In this document: in pieces, positions 16,647-25,761 of the stretch
Numbering within the stretch: the first letter of the stretch is position 1
How the letters are laid out: each line of letters starts with the position of its first letter
Assembly: GCA_006218065.1 (NCBI GenBank)
Contig: VBWE01000037.1
Location: 46,492 to 110,491, forward strand
Origin: Bacteroidota bacterium
Lineage (GTDB): Bacteria; Bacteroidota; Bacteroidia; Palsa-965
Direction of reading: 5' to 3'
Length of the DNA stretch: 64,000 bases
The notes under the pieces: generated by a model
The model's database searches: none
Told to the model about the DNA's origin: nothing
What the model saw: only the letters and a program-made list of their open reading frames with translations
Position numbers and translations under genes: made by a program

Positions 16647-17699
16647 TCAGTCGAATGATTTCGCATTCATTGCTTTTCCAAAAGTGTTGATGGTCATAAT
16701 CCGCAAGGAAACTTCGAATCCTCCGCGTGATTTGCTGGCGGTGGTTAAGTCTGACAAGTTAACATCGTAGCTGAAACCGATCCTCATGAAATCAAATTCA
16801 TATGCCGTTACGATATTCAACGCATCGCTGAAACGGTAATACGCTCCCAAAACAAAAGCGGAAGGTTTTTTTCTTCCCGTATAGTGCGACGCTTCCTGCA
16901 TCAGGTATTTGACCAGCATACCCGTGTTGATTTCCCGGTGGCCGCCCTGGAGCATGACGATATATCCCGGTTCGAGAACGATGCTGTAGTTTTTTATCCC
17001 GATGGCGGCATTCCCGTGCGCTACTATTTTCATCGGTAAACGCATATCGCTGTTGCCGTAAAAAGAATACACGGGCCTGTTGATGTGCTGCACGGAAAAT
17101 CCTGCATTAAAAGTCCGTGCATCATTCGAGCTGATCGTGTTATGTCCTTCTCCGTAAAACCAGGCAAAACCCGCGCCCACATCGGCATACGTCCGGCTGG
17201 CAAAAGCGACCGGTTCCATCGAAGGCGCAGTAATATCGAGATGTCCGCCGATGTATTGATTATCCCAGTTCAGTTTATCGTAACTCAGGCTGCGCTGACC
17301 GAACCCGCCGTAAATTCCTGCGGAAATTAAATTGTGATCATCCGCTGCAAGTATTCCTGATAAATGCAACTGCCCGGTGGTTGTACCCATTTCACTGTCG
17401 CCGGCTTTGTCAGAGAAAACGTCCAGCCCGACGCCCAGGTGACTTCCGCTTTTCTTTTTATTGTAAGCCATGTCCGCGCTCACGTTGAACGTCCGGAAAG
17501 GATTGCTGCTTACACTTTTCCACTGGTCTTTATAATTAATTATCCCCATGAATCCGTGCGACAATCCGGCCTGCGCCGGGTTCAGCAGCAAAGGCGTTTG
17601 CGTCAGTTGCGAAAAGTGAATATCCTGGCCCGGAGAAAATAACGGCAGCAGGGAAACGCCGGCGATGGTCAAAAACAGCTTCGTCTTTTTCATGTTCAT
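16647..17699 (-). CDS. PorP/SprF-family type IX secretion outer-membrane protein
   Basis: The 350-residue outer-membrane beta-barrel has a signal peptide (MKKTKLFLTIAGVSLLPLFSPGQ) and the family opening DIHFSQLTQTPLLLNPAQAGL, followed by INYKDQWKSVSSNPFRTFNVSADMAY. It ends with barrel strands (FMRIGFSYDVNLSDLTTASKSRGGFEVSLRIM). In Flavobacterium johnsoniae SprF is needed for secretion and surface attachment of SprB, a type B cargo. Here the gene begins within the stop codon (TAATG) of a 1057-residue type B cargo gene, so the two are translationally coupled and very likely a cognate pair. A second ATG two codons downstream is also possible. Confidence 0.94.
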   Translation of the reverse strand: MNMKKTKLFLTIAGVSLLPLFSPGQDIHFSQLTQTPLLLNPAQAGLSHGFMGIINYKDQWKSVSSNPFRTFNVSADMAYNKKKSGSHLGVGLDVFSDKAGDSEMGTTTGQLHLSGILAADDHNLISAGIYGGFGQRSLSYDKLNWDNQYIGGHLDITAPSMEPVAFASRTYADVGAGFAWFYGEGHNTISSNDARTFNAGFSVQHINRPVYSFYGNSDMRLPMKIVAHGNAAIGIKNYSIVLEPGYIVMLQGGHREINTGMLVKYLMQEASHYTGRKKPSAFVLGAYYRFSDALNIVTAYEFDFMRIGFSYDVNLSDLTTASKSRGGFEVSLRIMTINTFGKAMNAKSFD

Positions 17700-20600
17700 T
17701 ATTTTATCAAAGAGACGTTTCCACTCTGGTTAAATTCCGTTCCATCGAACAATGTTCCTTTCAGGACATAATTGAACACGGCATTTTCACAGGCCACCCC
17801 GCGCCAGTTTCCGTCCCAGCCCACAGCCGGATCGTTCGTATGGAATACCTGCTCGCCCCAGCGGTTGAACACGAAGAAGTCCAGGTACTGGATACAGGCC
17901 CCCCTGACAAACAGCACGTCGTTCTGGTTATCACCGTTCGGGGAGAAAGCGCTCGGTACAAAAACATCTCCGCAGTATATGTCGACAAAAACAGTTACCG
18001 TATCCGTCGCTATACATCCGAGTGAATCGAAAACAGTGAGCGTATATGTTGTCGTAACCGTCGGCGTTGCGACCGGGTTTGTGCATGCAGTACAACTCAG
18101 GTTGTTGTTCGGCGACCAACTGTACGATTGTCCCCCGCTTCCGTTCAGTATCGTCGACTGCCCTGCCGTAATGGTAACGGACGTTCCGGCATCCGGGTTG
18201 AGCGAACTTATGCCTCCTACCGGTATACTTGCCGTGAATGAACATCCCGACGCATCCGTTATGGTGCACGTATATGTTCCCGGTGTTAGGAATGTTGCCG
18301 TTGATGTTGTTTGACCGTTGCTCCAACTATACGTGTATGGCAGCGTTCCTCCCGTGGGTGTGGCTATCGCCATACCGTCATTACCGCTGCATCCCGCAGG
18401 AGTAGCGGTAAGCGTATCGTTCAATGAATTGACAAATACCGTTACCGTATCATAACTCGTACATCCGCCGGTAACGATCGTGGATAAATAATATGTAGTC
18501 GTTACCGTTGGTGTAACTGTGGCGGTGCTGTTTGTGCCGATCGTGCTCGTTCCGTCCGACCATACATAGCTGTAACCTGCTCCCGTCTGGGCAGTCAGCA
18601 GAACCGGGCTGTTGCTGCAGATCGTCGTATCCAAACCGGCATTGGCCACAGGATACGGGTTTACGTTAACCGTGTACGTTGACGCTGCCGATCCGCACAT
18701 GTTGATCGCATTGATATTGATCGTGTATGCGCCGGTATTCGGCCAGGAAATATCAACCACGTTATTTGACGTATCGACGATCGTTCCTCCTGTCGATGAC
18801 CAGCTGTAGTAGGTACTGTTCATGAATGAGGTGGTGTACGTAGTGGTGTCTCCCTGGCAAACGTTATGAGGTCCTGTCGTATTCAGAGCCGGCGTAGTAA
18901 GCACAACGATCGAATGTACCGGCGACCACGGACCCGCGCAGCCGAAGCTGGTTTCCTGCACGGAGAAGTTCAGCGTTCCCGTTCCGCCCAGGCTGACGTA
19001 AAGCGAATTGGAATTCGCTCCCGACGGTGAGACAAACGGATTTCCGCCGTTGATTCCGTTGCACTGCCACATGTACGTTGAATTGGCGGCAAACGAATAC
19101 GGGGAGAAATACAAGGCCACGATATCGCCCGTACAGAAAGTATCCGTCGGGATGAATGTGCTGAAATCATACGAAGTGATCGTCGGGGCAGTCGATGCCG
19201 GCGCACCGATCGTTACCCGGATCAGGCTTCCAAGCGCATTATCGGGGACGCTGGACTCCGTCGCAACCACGCGCATGTAATTCATACCGATGGGAATGCC
19301 GTAGAAGGGCAAACTGTCTTTACACGGCACATGCACGTTCAGCGTGGTATCGCCTGTAGCTGCAACAGAGCCTAAGATTCCGTCGGCTCCTATCTGTGAA
19401 AAGTTCTGGCTGCTCAGCAACTGTGTATTGAATATATTTCCCGGGCCGTAGGTGGCCGTTGTGTTGAACGAATTCACATCCACATCGATCAGTGAATCTG
19501 CGCCTCCCGGAGCTATGGAGCAATCGGTAACGCAAAAATCAAGATCCTGCATATTATTCGTAGTGATGTCGCATTCTCCTATGCAGAAAGGACCCCAGGG
19601 CGAACCGATGACGGCAGGATTGGAAGAAATAACGCGGATATAATACCCGCAGCCGGGCGGAACAGGAGGAATCAAACCACCTACCGATCCTGGCGGCGAA
19701 CCTAAAGCAGGATCATAGGTGCCGGAATTCGGGAAAGTTCCGACAACAGGCGGAGTGCCTGAGAATACGCCGTTGGAATCCGAAAGCTGCGCGGTATAAA
19801 TATTATTGCCATTGTAAACCCCGGTCGAATAGAACGGGACATCGATGACACTGCCCACGCATACCGCATTGGTGTCAAATGTGACAACGGGTTGCAGCGT
19901 AGTAATCACGTTCGGACAGGCGATGATCTGGAAGCAAACCGACGCCGTTCCCATGATGACGGGCGCCGGCGAGGTTCTTCGTATTCGTACTTTATAACAA
20001 TTCCCGGGGCCGGATGACGTTGGAAGAATAATCGCAAACAAACCGCTTGTTTGCGGGTAGTTGATATTCGCTACCCAGGTATTGGGAGTATTAAAAATTC
20101 CCGTCGGACCTGATAAATCTATCGCGTATGTACCGTCGCAGAGTGTATCGGAAAGACTCCAGTAAATATAAAGTATGCCGCCCTGGCAAACCGGGTTCGG
20201 AGAAACGCTGTCGACCGAAATCGTAACGTTATTGCTGTAGGTTGCGGCCACGTTGATATCGTCGACCGCAAAAGCTACCGAATCCGGGGATGGCCCGTTA
20301 TTGTTTTGCCACCTGAAACCAAAGCGAATATCATTTTTGTTACTGAATGCCGGGTCGGTAATATCTTCATACTGCCATTTGTATTTATTGCTGTACTGGT
20401 TTCCCACTTGTGTCCACGGTCCGTTATTGACACTGTAATACACTTCACCATACGCGGTGGGCGATCCCTGGCAGAGATAGAAAAAACTGAAATGCACGGA
20501 ATCCATACCCATGGTACAAATACCATTGGTCATGAACGCGAACTGGTCCGAAGGATTGGACGGGTTGTAATTGCAATTGGTAATCCCGGACGGCATATCA

Positions 20601-20872
20601 TAGATATGCAGGTATTCGCTGAAGGGAGCGAAGGAAATGGTTCCGTTGTACGTACTGTCCTGGCTGTACGTGTTATTATACGTCGGAGCGCCGGAATACT
20701 GGTTGTTGATGATCCACTGGTTGGTACCCGTGCCGGAGCCCGGACCGGTTCCATTCAATGTGAAAGTGCCACCGCCGGTTTGAAAATTTTCCGTAAAAAT
20801 CAGGATGTTTTGTGCATGCAACAGCATGCTGCTGACAAAACAAAAACCGAAAATGAAAAGTGCTTTTTTCAT
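17699..20872 (-). CDS. Giant secreted protein with T9SS type B (gliding-associated) C-terminal domain
   Basis: The 1057-residue protein has a signal peptide (MKKALFIFGFCFVSSMLLHAQ). An N-terminal domain of roughly 200 residues (NILIFTENFQTGGGTFTLNG to SVAFAVDDINVAATYS) resembles a lectin/MAM-like jelly-roll. Several Ig/PKD-like modules follow, including TPALNTTGPHNVCQGDTTTY and PVANAGLDTTICSNSPVLLTAQ. Near residues 815-880 lies an SprB-type repeat (PAGCSGNDGMAIATPTGGTLPY). The last 90 residues (VFVPSAFSPNGDNQNDVLFVRG, FFVFNRWGEQVFHT, VGWDGNWRG, FNYVLKGT) form a type B sorting domain. It is exported by T9SS, probably with the downstream PorP/SprF-like partner whose ATG overlaps its stop. A role as a surface adhesin is inferred. 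Confidence 0.92.
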   Translation of the reverse strand: MKKALFIFGFCFVSSMLLHAQNILIFTENFQTGGGTFTLNGTGPGSGTGTNQWIINNQYSGAPTYNNTYSQDSTYNGTISFAPFSEYLHIYDMPSGITNCNYNPSNPSDQFAFMTNGICTMGMDSVHFSFFYLCQGSPTAYGEVYYSVNNGPWTQVGNQYSNKYKWQYEDITDPAFSNKNDIRFGFRWQNNNGPSPDSVAFAVDDINVAATYSNNVTISVDSVSPNPVCQGGILYIYWSLSDTLCDGTYAIDLSGPTGIFNTPNTWVANINYPQTSGLFAIILPTSSGPGNCYKVRIRRTSPAPVIMGTASVCFQIIACPNVITTLQPVVTFDTNAVCVGSVIDVPFYSTGVYNGNNIYTAQLSDSNGVFSGTPPVVGTFPNSGTYDPALGSPPGSVGGLIPPVPPGCGYYIRVISSNPAVIGSPWGPFCIGECDITTNNMQDLDFCVTDCSIAPGGADSLIDVDVNSFNTTATYGPGNIFNTQLLSSQNFSQIGADGILGSVAATGDTTLNVHVPCKDSLPFYGIPIGMNYMRVVATESSVPDNALGSLIRVTIGAPASTAPTITSYDFSTFIPTDTFCTGDIVALYFSPYSFAANSTYMWQCNGINGGNPFVSPSGANSNSLYVSLGGTGTLNFSVQETSFGCAGPWSPVHSIVVLTTPALNTTGPHNVCQGDTTTYTTSFMNSTYYSWSSTGGTIVDTSNNVVDISWPNTGAYTININAINMCGSAASTYTVNVNPYPVANAGLDTTICSNSPVLLTAQTGAGYSYVWSDGTSTIGTNSTATVTPTVTTTYYLSTIVTGGCTSYDTVTVFVNSLNDTLTATPAGCSGNDGMAIATPTGGTLPYTYSWSNGQTTSTATFLTPGTYTCTITDASGCSFTASIPVGGISSLNPDAGTSVTITAGQSTILNGSGGQSYSWSPNNNLSCTACTNPVATPTVTTTYTLTVFDSLGCIATDTVTVFVDIYCGDVFVPSAFSPNGDNQNDVLFVRGACIQYLDFFVFNRWGEQVFHTNDPAVGWDGNWRGVACENAVFNYVLKGTLFDGTEFNQSGNVSLIK

Positions 20873-21445
20873 TGAGATTTTTTTTGTGTGTGCCGATCTG
20901 AAAACAATTAGCCCGTCAAAACACGAATGCTTAACCGGATTGTTTCCAGGTTTGAACCAAAAATTTAAAAAACTGATTGCGTGTTTCAGGAGTGAATATA
21001 GTACAATATTGCTTATAAACTAATCTTTAGGGGGTTAGCTTTAAAATTTCCTCCGAATCTCCCTCCCGGCGGCTATCAGCAGGCCGGCACTCACCCGGTT
21101 TTTGCATCAATTCGCCCTCCTTTTTTCATGTATATAACTATTCTTTCACACGTGAACAGTGTCCGGAAATAGCCCCGCCTGCCACAGCCTTATGGAATAC
21201 GGAAGCGTGACCGGATTTTTACATGAAAAAGGAATTTTATCCTATTGCTGTATATTAAAATGCCATGTTTCAGGACATCCTGAGCATACAACAGGTTTTT
21301 CATTCCAACAAAAAAGATTTTTGTCCTACTGCGTTTAATGACACGGAATCTATTTTTGGAAATGTAATTTGCTGATCGGCTTCGAAGCGATCCGGGCAAA
21401 TTACCTGCAGGAATTCACCTTTACATTCAAACAACTAATACCCGG
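20873..21445. other. Non-coding AT-rich intergenic region
   Basis: About 570 bp separate the divergent type B cargo gene and a small secreted-protein gene. No frame looks coding on either strand. The only clear element is a -7 box at 21351; the rest shows no repeat or RNA motif that I recognise. Confidence 0.5.
21351..21358 (+). promoter_or_regulatory. -7 box upstream of the small secreted-protein gene
   Basis: TATTTTTG matches TAnnTTTG. Transcription from it would give a leader of about 85 nt to the ATG at 21446. Confidence 0.45.
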
Positions 21446-21781
21446 ATGAACATGAAAAAAATGCTCGGATTAATGATCCTCTTCTTTGCCCTCGGTCTCG
21501 CTTTGCCTTCACAGGCACAGTCGGTTGTCGGGGAAGTACTGAAAATCAAAAGCAAAGAAGCCCGTGAAAAAATAAAAGAAAAAACCCAAAACATGGCTGC
21601 CGAAAAAAACAAAGCTGATCACAGCGCTGTCCGGAAATGGGGTACCGCAAACAAATTACCCGCCGGTGATAAAGGCAACACCAAAGAGCAACTCGTTCTT
21701 CCCCCGCGGCCTGAGCCGATTGATGTCAAACCATCTGCGCGATACGTACCCGTTGATACGTCACAGCATAACCCCTGGTAA
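21446..21781 (+). CDS. Small secreted hypothetical protein
   Basis: The 111-residue protein has a good signal peptide (MKKMLGLMILFFALGLALPSQAQ). A short, highly charged mature part follows, with a helical Lys/Glu stretch (LKIKSKEAREKIKEKTQNMAAEKNKADH) and a proline-rich tail (LVLPPRPEPIDVKP) ending QHNPW. It is too small for a T9SS domain and is presumably periplasmic. It is monocistronic, with a terminator 20 bp downstream. I do not recognise the family. Confidence 0.7.
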   Translation: MNMKKMLGLMILFFALGLALPSQAQSVVGEVLKIKSKEAREKIKEKTQNMAAEKNKADHSAVRKWGTANKLPAGDKGNTKEQLVLPPRPEPIDVKPSARYVPVDTSQHNPW

Positions 21782-21801
21782 GCATAAACGAATAAACAAA
21801 G

Positions 21802-21833
21802 GAGGCTGTCCCAAAAAGGGCAGCCTCTTTTTC
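21802..21833 (+). terminator. Terminator of the small secreted-protein gene
   Basis: The stem GAGGCTG(T)CCC / GGGCAGCCTC encloses AAAAA and is followed by TTTTTC. Confidence 0.8.
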
Positions 21834-21860
21834 ATTAAACAGTTAATGAAAAAAGAAGGA

Positions 21861-21976
21861 AGTACCCTATCTGAACAAGGAACAGGGAACACTCAATGTC
21901 AAACGCCCAACGCTCAATTTTCAAGTATCATAGGGGTAATAACTTGAAAATTGAGCGTTTGGCGTTGTGCGTTTTT
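21861..21976. repeat. AACGC(T/A)CAATG-type inverted repeat, copy 1
   Basis: The left arm (ACTCAATGTCAAACGCCCAACGCTCAATTTTCAAGT, 21891-21925) is complementary to the right arm (21941-21975). Both arms are built from repeated AACGC-CAA words. The upstream tag CTGAACAAGGAAC is shared with copy 2 at 42378. Confidence 0.75.
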
Positions 21977-22004
21977 ATTTCGCTGTTCTGGCGGGATAAA
22001 CACC

Positions 22005-22042
22005 AAAAAAAAGAAGCTGCCCTTTTGAGACAGCCTCCTTCT
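22005..22042 (-). terminator. Terminator of the seven-PKD protein gene
   Basis: On the minus strand AAGGAGGCTGTCTC..GGGCAGCTTC forms a bulged hairpin followed by eight T. It starts about 22 bp after the stop. Its words mirror the terminator at 21802. Confidence 0.7.
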
Positions 22043-22063
22043 GAAAAGTAAAACCGGTAATTT

Positions 22064-24472
22064 TTATCGGATCACCAGTTTGCCGGTTCCGAGCTGGCCT
22101 GCTTCGTTCGTTACACGATAGAAATACACACCCGGAGCGAGATCGCCTTTGCGGATGAGCATATTTTCGTTGTAACGTCCGGCCTGCGAAGAAATGAGCG
22201 CACCGCGAACGTCAAGCAGTTCGAACGTGTAAGCTCCCGACTGACCGGGGAAGCTAAGCGTAAAAATCGCAGCATCATCGAACGGGTTCGGGCTCAGGAG
22301 CATGCTCATGCCGCCGTTGTTCTGTTCGATGCCGATCACCTGTACGTTGATGGTATTGCAGGTTGTTGACGAATCACCGCAAAGGTTCCAGGTGGTGAGA
22401 CAAACCGTGTACGGACCGGTGTTCGGGTACGTATGTGTCGGGTTGGCTGTTGTGGATGTGGTTGCATCGCCGAATGTCCAGAAATAGCTGACAGCATTGG
22501 CAGCCGAATTTGTGAACGTGTAGTTGAGTCCCGTTCCGCTGTTTGTAAATGCGGATGTGGGAAGCAGCGGGCAAACCGTAATGGTGTTGCAAAGCGTGTC
22601 GGACGAGCAGGCGTTGGAAGCAACGAGACAAACCGTATATGTTCCGTTCGACGTGTACGTATGCGACGGGTTTGCCGCAGTATCCGTGCTGCTGTCGCCG
22701 AAATCCCAGGCCCAGCTGGTGGCATTGGAAGAACCGTCGGTAAACTGTACCGTTCCGTTTCCTGCATCGAGGCTGGTGTAGCCGGCTGAAGCAGGGGCGC
22801 AAACAGAAACCGTATCGCAGATCGTATCCGCGGAACAGAAGCTGCTCGCGATCAGGCAAACGGTATATACGCCGCTGTTCACGTATGTATTCGAAGGATT
22901 CTGCAGGGTCGACGTATTGCTGTCACCGAAATCCCAGGTCCAGCTGGTAGCGTTCGAAGAACCATCGGTGAACTGGAACATTCCTCCACCCATCGCGCTG
23001 CTGGTATATGAAGCGGCAACCGGGATACAAACCGTGATCGTGGTGCAGATGGTATCAGCCGAACAGAAACTGCCGGCGACCAGGCAAACGGTATACGTTC
23101 CGCTCGCTGCATACGTATTAGCAGGATTCTGCAACGTTGATGTGTTGCTGTCGCCGAAATCCCAGAACCAGCTGGTGGCATTTGTTGTCGAGTCGTTAAA
23201 CTGGACTGTTCCGCCGCCAAGCGAGGTGCTGGAATAGTTTGCGGCGACAGGAATACAAACAGTAACCGAATCACAAAGTGTATCGGCGGAACAAGCACTC
23301 GATGCAATGAGACAAACGTTATATACTCCGCTGCTGGCATAGGTGTACGTAGGCGAAGCCACCGAATCCACGCCGCCGTCGCCGAAAGTCCAGGCCCAGT
23401 TTGTCGTACTGGTCGATCCGTCGGTGAACATCACTGTTCCCCCGCCCTGCGGTGCGCTGGTGAAAACGGCTGCAGCCGGGATGCAAATCGTTACGGTCTG
23501 GCAAATGGTATCATTCACGGCGCAGGGATTTCCGACTACAAGGCAAACGGTATAGGTTCCGCTTGCGGTATATACGTGTGTCGGGTTCTGCGCGGTGGAA
23601 AAGTTTCCGTCGCCGAAATCCCACGACCAGGTGGCTGCGTTATTCGTGCCGTCTGTGAAGCTGGCAGAATCGATATTCACTGCAGAAGTAAAACTCGCTA
23701 CCGGGTCGGCGCCGCAGGCAACAACCGTTGTGCAAACCGTATCCGTTCCGCAGGCATTGGTGATGTAGCTGCACACGTTATAAGTTCCGCCGAGCGTGTA
23801 CGTATGTGACGGATTCCATGCCGTATCAAGCGGGGAACCGTCGCCGTAATCCCATACCGAAGTAAAGGAGGAATCCGAAGCATCCGAAAACTGGAACGAG
23901 TTCGGCCCGGTCGGCGTTGCTGTTACGTTATAAGTAATGAGCGAATCATAGTACAACCATACACGGCTGATGTTCGTACTCGTTGGTTCTGTCCAGAGCT
24001 GCTGGGGGGCGGTTGTAGGGAGCTGAAATTGCATCCCGAGACGGGAAATCGCGACCGGGAATCCTTCTATCGTTGTTCCTCCCGTATTGTTGCCGTATGA
24101 ATTGGCCGTTGCACGGCATCCCAATACACCGATAATATCGCCCTGCTCCACCTGGATATTGACCGGCAGGATACCGGAATTCGTATTGTTCTGGGTGAGA
24201 AAAAGCGTCGTAAATGCGTTTGTGGTCGTCGAAAAAGTCGGCGGCGTACTGTAAAATCTTACGATGGCGATGCTCTGGTTTCCCGAGCTGGCATCGGTCG
24301 GCACCTGTGCACCGGTAATCGTAAAACAAGAGGGCGCTACGAACCAGTAGCCGCGTACGTTCCCGGTAAACGTGCTCGCATGCGGCGGCATGGCTACCTG
24401 GATCTGCGTTTGCGCCATAGCCGGAAGTAAAGTCACGGACAAGGCGAGTGAACTGAGTAGTTTTTTGATCAT
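22064..24472 (-). CDS. Seven-PKD-repeat secreted protein with T9SS type A domain
   Basis: The protein has 802 residues from the ATG at 24472, which opens a signal peptide (MIKKLLSSLALSVTLLPAMAQ); a longer frame to 24625 lacks signal character. Residues 22-200 form an N-terminal domain (PHASTFTGNVRGYWFVAPSC, GDIIGVLGCRATANSYGNN). About seven PKD modules of 75-78 residues follow, each with a W-FGD core (WDFGDSNTSTLQNP) and conserved Cys in C(L)xxxxxxC and TxCxTxxxC positions. The C-terminus starts LLSPNPFDDAAIFTLSF and ends GVYFYRVTNEAGQLGTGKLVIR, a type A sorting domain. It should be T9SS-exported and surface-bound; its partner is unknown. Confidence 0.9.
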   Translation of the reverse strand: MIKKLLSSLALSVTLLPAMAQTQIQVAMPPHASTFTGNVRGYWFVAPSCFTITGAQVPTDASSGNQSIAIVRFYSTPPTFSTTTNAFTTLFLTQNNTNSGILPVNIQVEQGDIIGVLGCRATANSYGNNTGGTTIEGFPVAISRLGMQFQLPTTAPQQLWTEPTSTNISRVWLYYDSLITYNVTATPTGPNSFQFSDASDSSFTSVWDYGDGSPLDTAWNPSHTYTLGGTYNVCSYITNACGTDTVCTTVVACGADPVASFTSAVNIDSASFTDGTNNAATWSWDFGDGNFSTAQNPTHVYTASGTYTVCLVVGNPCAVNDTICQTVTICIPAAAVFTSAPQGGGTVMFTDGSTSTTNWAWTFGDGGVDSVASPTYTYASSGVYNVCLIASSACSADTLCDSVTVCIPVAANYSSTSLGGGTVQFNDSTTNATSWFWDFGDSNTSTLQNPANTYAASGTYTVCLVAGSFCSADTICTTITVCIPVAASYTSSAMGGGMFQFTDGSSNATSWTWDFGDSNTSTLQNPSNTYVNSGVYTVCLIASSFCSADTICDTVSVCAPASAGYTSLDAGNGTVQFTDGSSNATSWAWDFGDSSTDTAANPSHTYTSNGTYTVCLVASNACSSDTLCNTITVCPLLPTSAFTNSGTGLNYTFTNSAANAVSYFWTFGDATTSTTANPTHTYPNTGPYTVCLTTWNLCGDSSTTCNTINVQVIGIEQNNGGMSMLLSPNPFDDAAIFTLSFPGQSGAYTFELLDVRGALISSQAGRYNENMLIRKGDLAPGVYFYRVTNEAGQLGTGKLVIR

Positions 24473-24581
24473 GAAAGGTCGGTTTTGTTGTTTGCGGACG
24501 CAAGGTACGGCGATTTTCCAAACCGGGAAATACCCCGGGGAAACACAACCTGCAACACGACCAATCCCTGCGGCAAAAAAG

Positions 24582-24614
24582 AAAATTCCCGCCGGTAACG
24601 ATCGGCAGGAATTT
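24582..24614 (-). terminator. Terminator of the Omp28-like gene
   Basis: The stem AAATTCCcGCCG / CGGCaGGAATTT with a short loop lies about 20 bp after the stop on the minus strand. Confidence 0.65.
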
Positions 24615-24632
24615 GCAAGAAACACCCGGAAT

Positions 24633-25661
24633 TTATTTTACAGTGATCTTCCTCGTGAACTCTCCCTGTTCATTCCGAAATACGAGTAAATAAAATCCGG
24701 GGGCCAAACCGTTCAATGACATTGTAACATACTTTTCATTTACGATGCCGTATTGCGCAGCAAGCGTTTCCCTGCCCTGTATATCTTTCACCAGCACGGT
24801 TCCTGAAAACGGTTCCGCTGATCCGATCGTGATATAATCGCCGGCAGGATTCGGGAATACAAGTATGCCGTGATCATCGCGGGCAATATCTTCCGCACCT
24901 GTCGCGATTGACGGAGTTGACATCACCGCCATATAAACTTCCTGCGTAGTAATATTCTGCACAAATGCCACAACACGGACTTCAGGCACTGATTTAATAT
25001 TTTGCATATTCCAGGAAAAGGAAATCGTGTCCGTTCCGTTCAGTTGCCTGTTTACCAAAAACGAACCATTGGCATCGGGCAGCATTTTCCGCATCACGTA
25101 TTTGTAAACCGTTTCGGAATTATTTCCCGGGCTGGCCAGGTATGCGCTTTTCAGTACATTTTTTTCGATTACCACGATATGCGCACGGAGCGAGTCGCCC
25201 GTATTCGACGCGAGCTGCGACGTAAAAACAAAAGCGCCCTGGATCACGTTTCCCGAAACCTGCGGATTGATCGCTGTAATGTCATATTGTGCAGCAACAG
25301 CAGCCCGCGAAGAAATTGCCGCAGCCATTCCCGGAACGAAAGACGAAGACCCTCCGCTGAACTGGTTGCCATCGAGAACTGTATGCGGAACGGCAGGTAC
25401 ATTATAAAAATTCACACGCTGATTCGATTCCGCCGGGTTTTCGAAGTACATGGAATCGTTGTACGGAAAGCTCGTATGATAAGCTACCACAGCAGTCGTT
25501 GCCGGGTTGTTATCCGCATATTGTGTAACCTGCGGCGTGTACATGGCGCAGGGCGGGCAACCGGAATTGGTGAACTGTTCGATGAGCACGATGCGTTGCT
25601 GGGCGAAAATTCCTGCAGGCAACAGTAAGGCGAGTGCGGAAAATAGAATTGTTTTTTTCAT
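24633..25661 (-). CDS. Omp28-like thioredoxin-fold protein with T9SS type A domain
   Basis: The protein has 342 residues from the ATG at 25661 (MKKTILFSALALLLPAGIFA signal peptide). The mature part begins QQRIVLIEQFTNSGCPPCAMYTP, a CxxC thioredoxin-like segment typical of Omp28-related proteins. AAVVAYHTSFPYNDSMYFENP and NFYNVPAVPHTVLDGNQF follow. The C-terminal 75 residues (ILVFPNPAGDYITIGSAEPF to GFYLLVFRNEQGEFTRKITVK) are a type A sorting domain. It is probably a surface-exposed redox or binding protein. A palindromic operator lies 48 bp upstream of the ATG, in the gap after the Crp/Fnr gene, so it appears to be regulated separately. Confidence 0.9.
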   Translation of the reverse strand: MKKTILFSALALLLPAGIFAQQRIVLIEQFTNSGCPPCAMYTPQVTQYADNNPATTAVVAYHTSFPYNDSMYFENPAESNQRVNFYNVPAVPHTVLDGNQFSGGSSSFVPGMAAAISSRAAVAAQYDITAINPQVSGNVIQGAFVFTSQLASNTGDSLRAHIVVIEKNVLKSAYLASPGNNSETVYKYVMRKMLPDANGSFLVNRQLNGTDTISFSWNMQNIKSVPEVRVVAFVQNITTQEVYMAVMSTPSIATGAEDIARDDHGILVFPNPAGDYITIGSAEPFSGTVLVKDIQGRETLAAQYGIVNEKYVTMSLNGLAPGFYLLVFRNEQGEFTRKITVK

Positions 25662-25679
25662 GGCGGATTTCTGTTTGCA

Positions 25680-25687
25680 CAAAGCAA
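25680..25687 (-). promoter_or_regulatory. -7-like box of the Omp28-like gene
   Basis: TTGCTTTG on the minus strand matches TAnnTTTG except for the second base. It is 18 nt before the ATG and 21 nt from the upstream palindrome, a geometry repeated at 30758-30802. Confidence 0.45.
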
Positions 25688-25708
25688 CGACATACCGGCA
25701 GAACGGAA

Positions 25709-25724
25709 TGTCAGCTATCCGACA
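25709..25724 (-). promoter_or_regulatory. Putative Crp/Fnr-type operator, copy 1
   Basis: TGTCAGCTATCCGACA is a near-perfect palindrome (TGTCRG-N4-CYGACA). It lies between the Crp/Fnr gene and the Omp28-like gene, centred near -41 relative to the inferred start site. That is the class II activator position. An almost identical site is at 30787. Confidence 0.6.
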
Positions 25725-25761
25725 TCGTGCAATTTTATTCCGGGAGCCGGTTCAGAGGCTG

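Noticed and set aside
22336..23340. Several long antisense or alternative frames inside the PKD repeat gene
   Set aside because: Repetitive coding DNA keeps alternative frames open; none has independent start or domain support.
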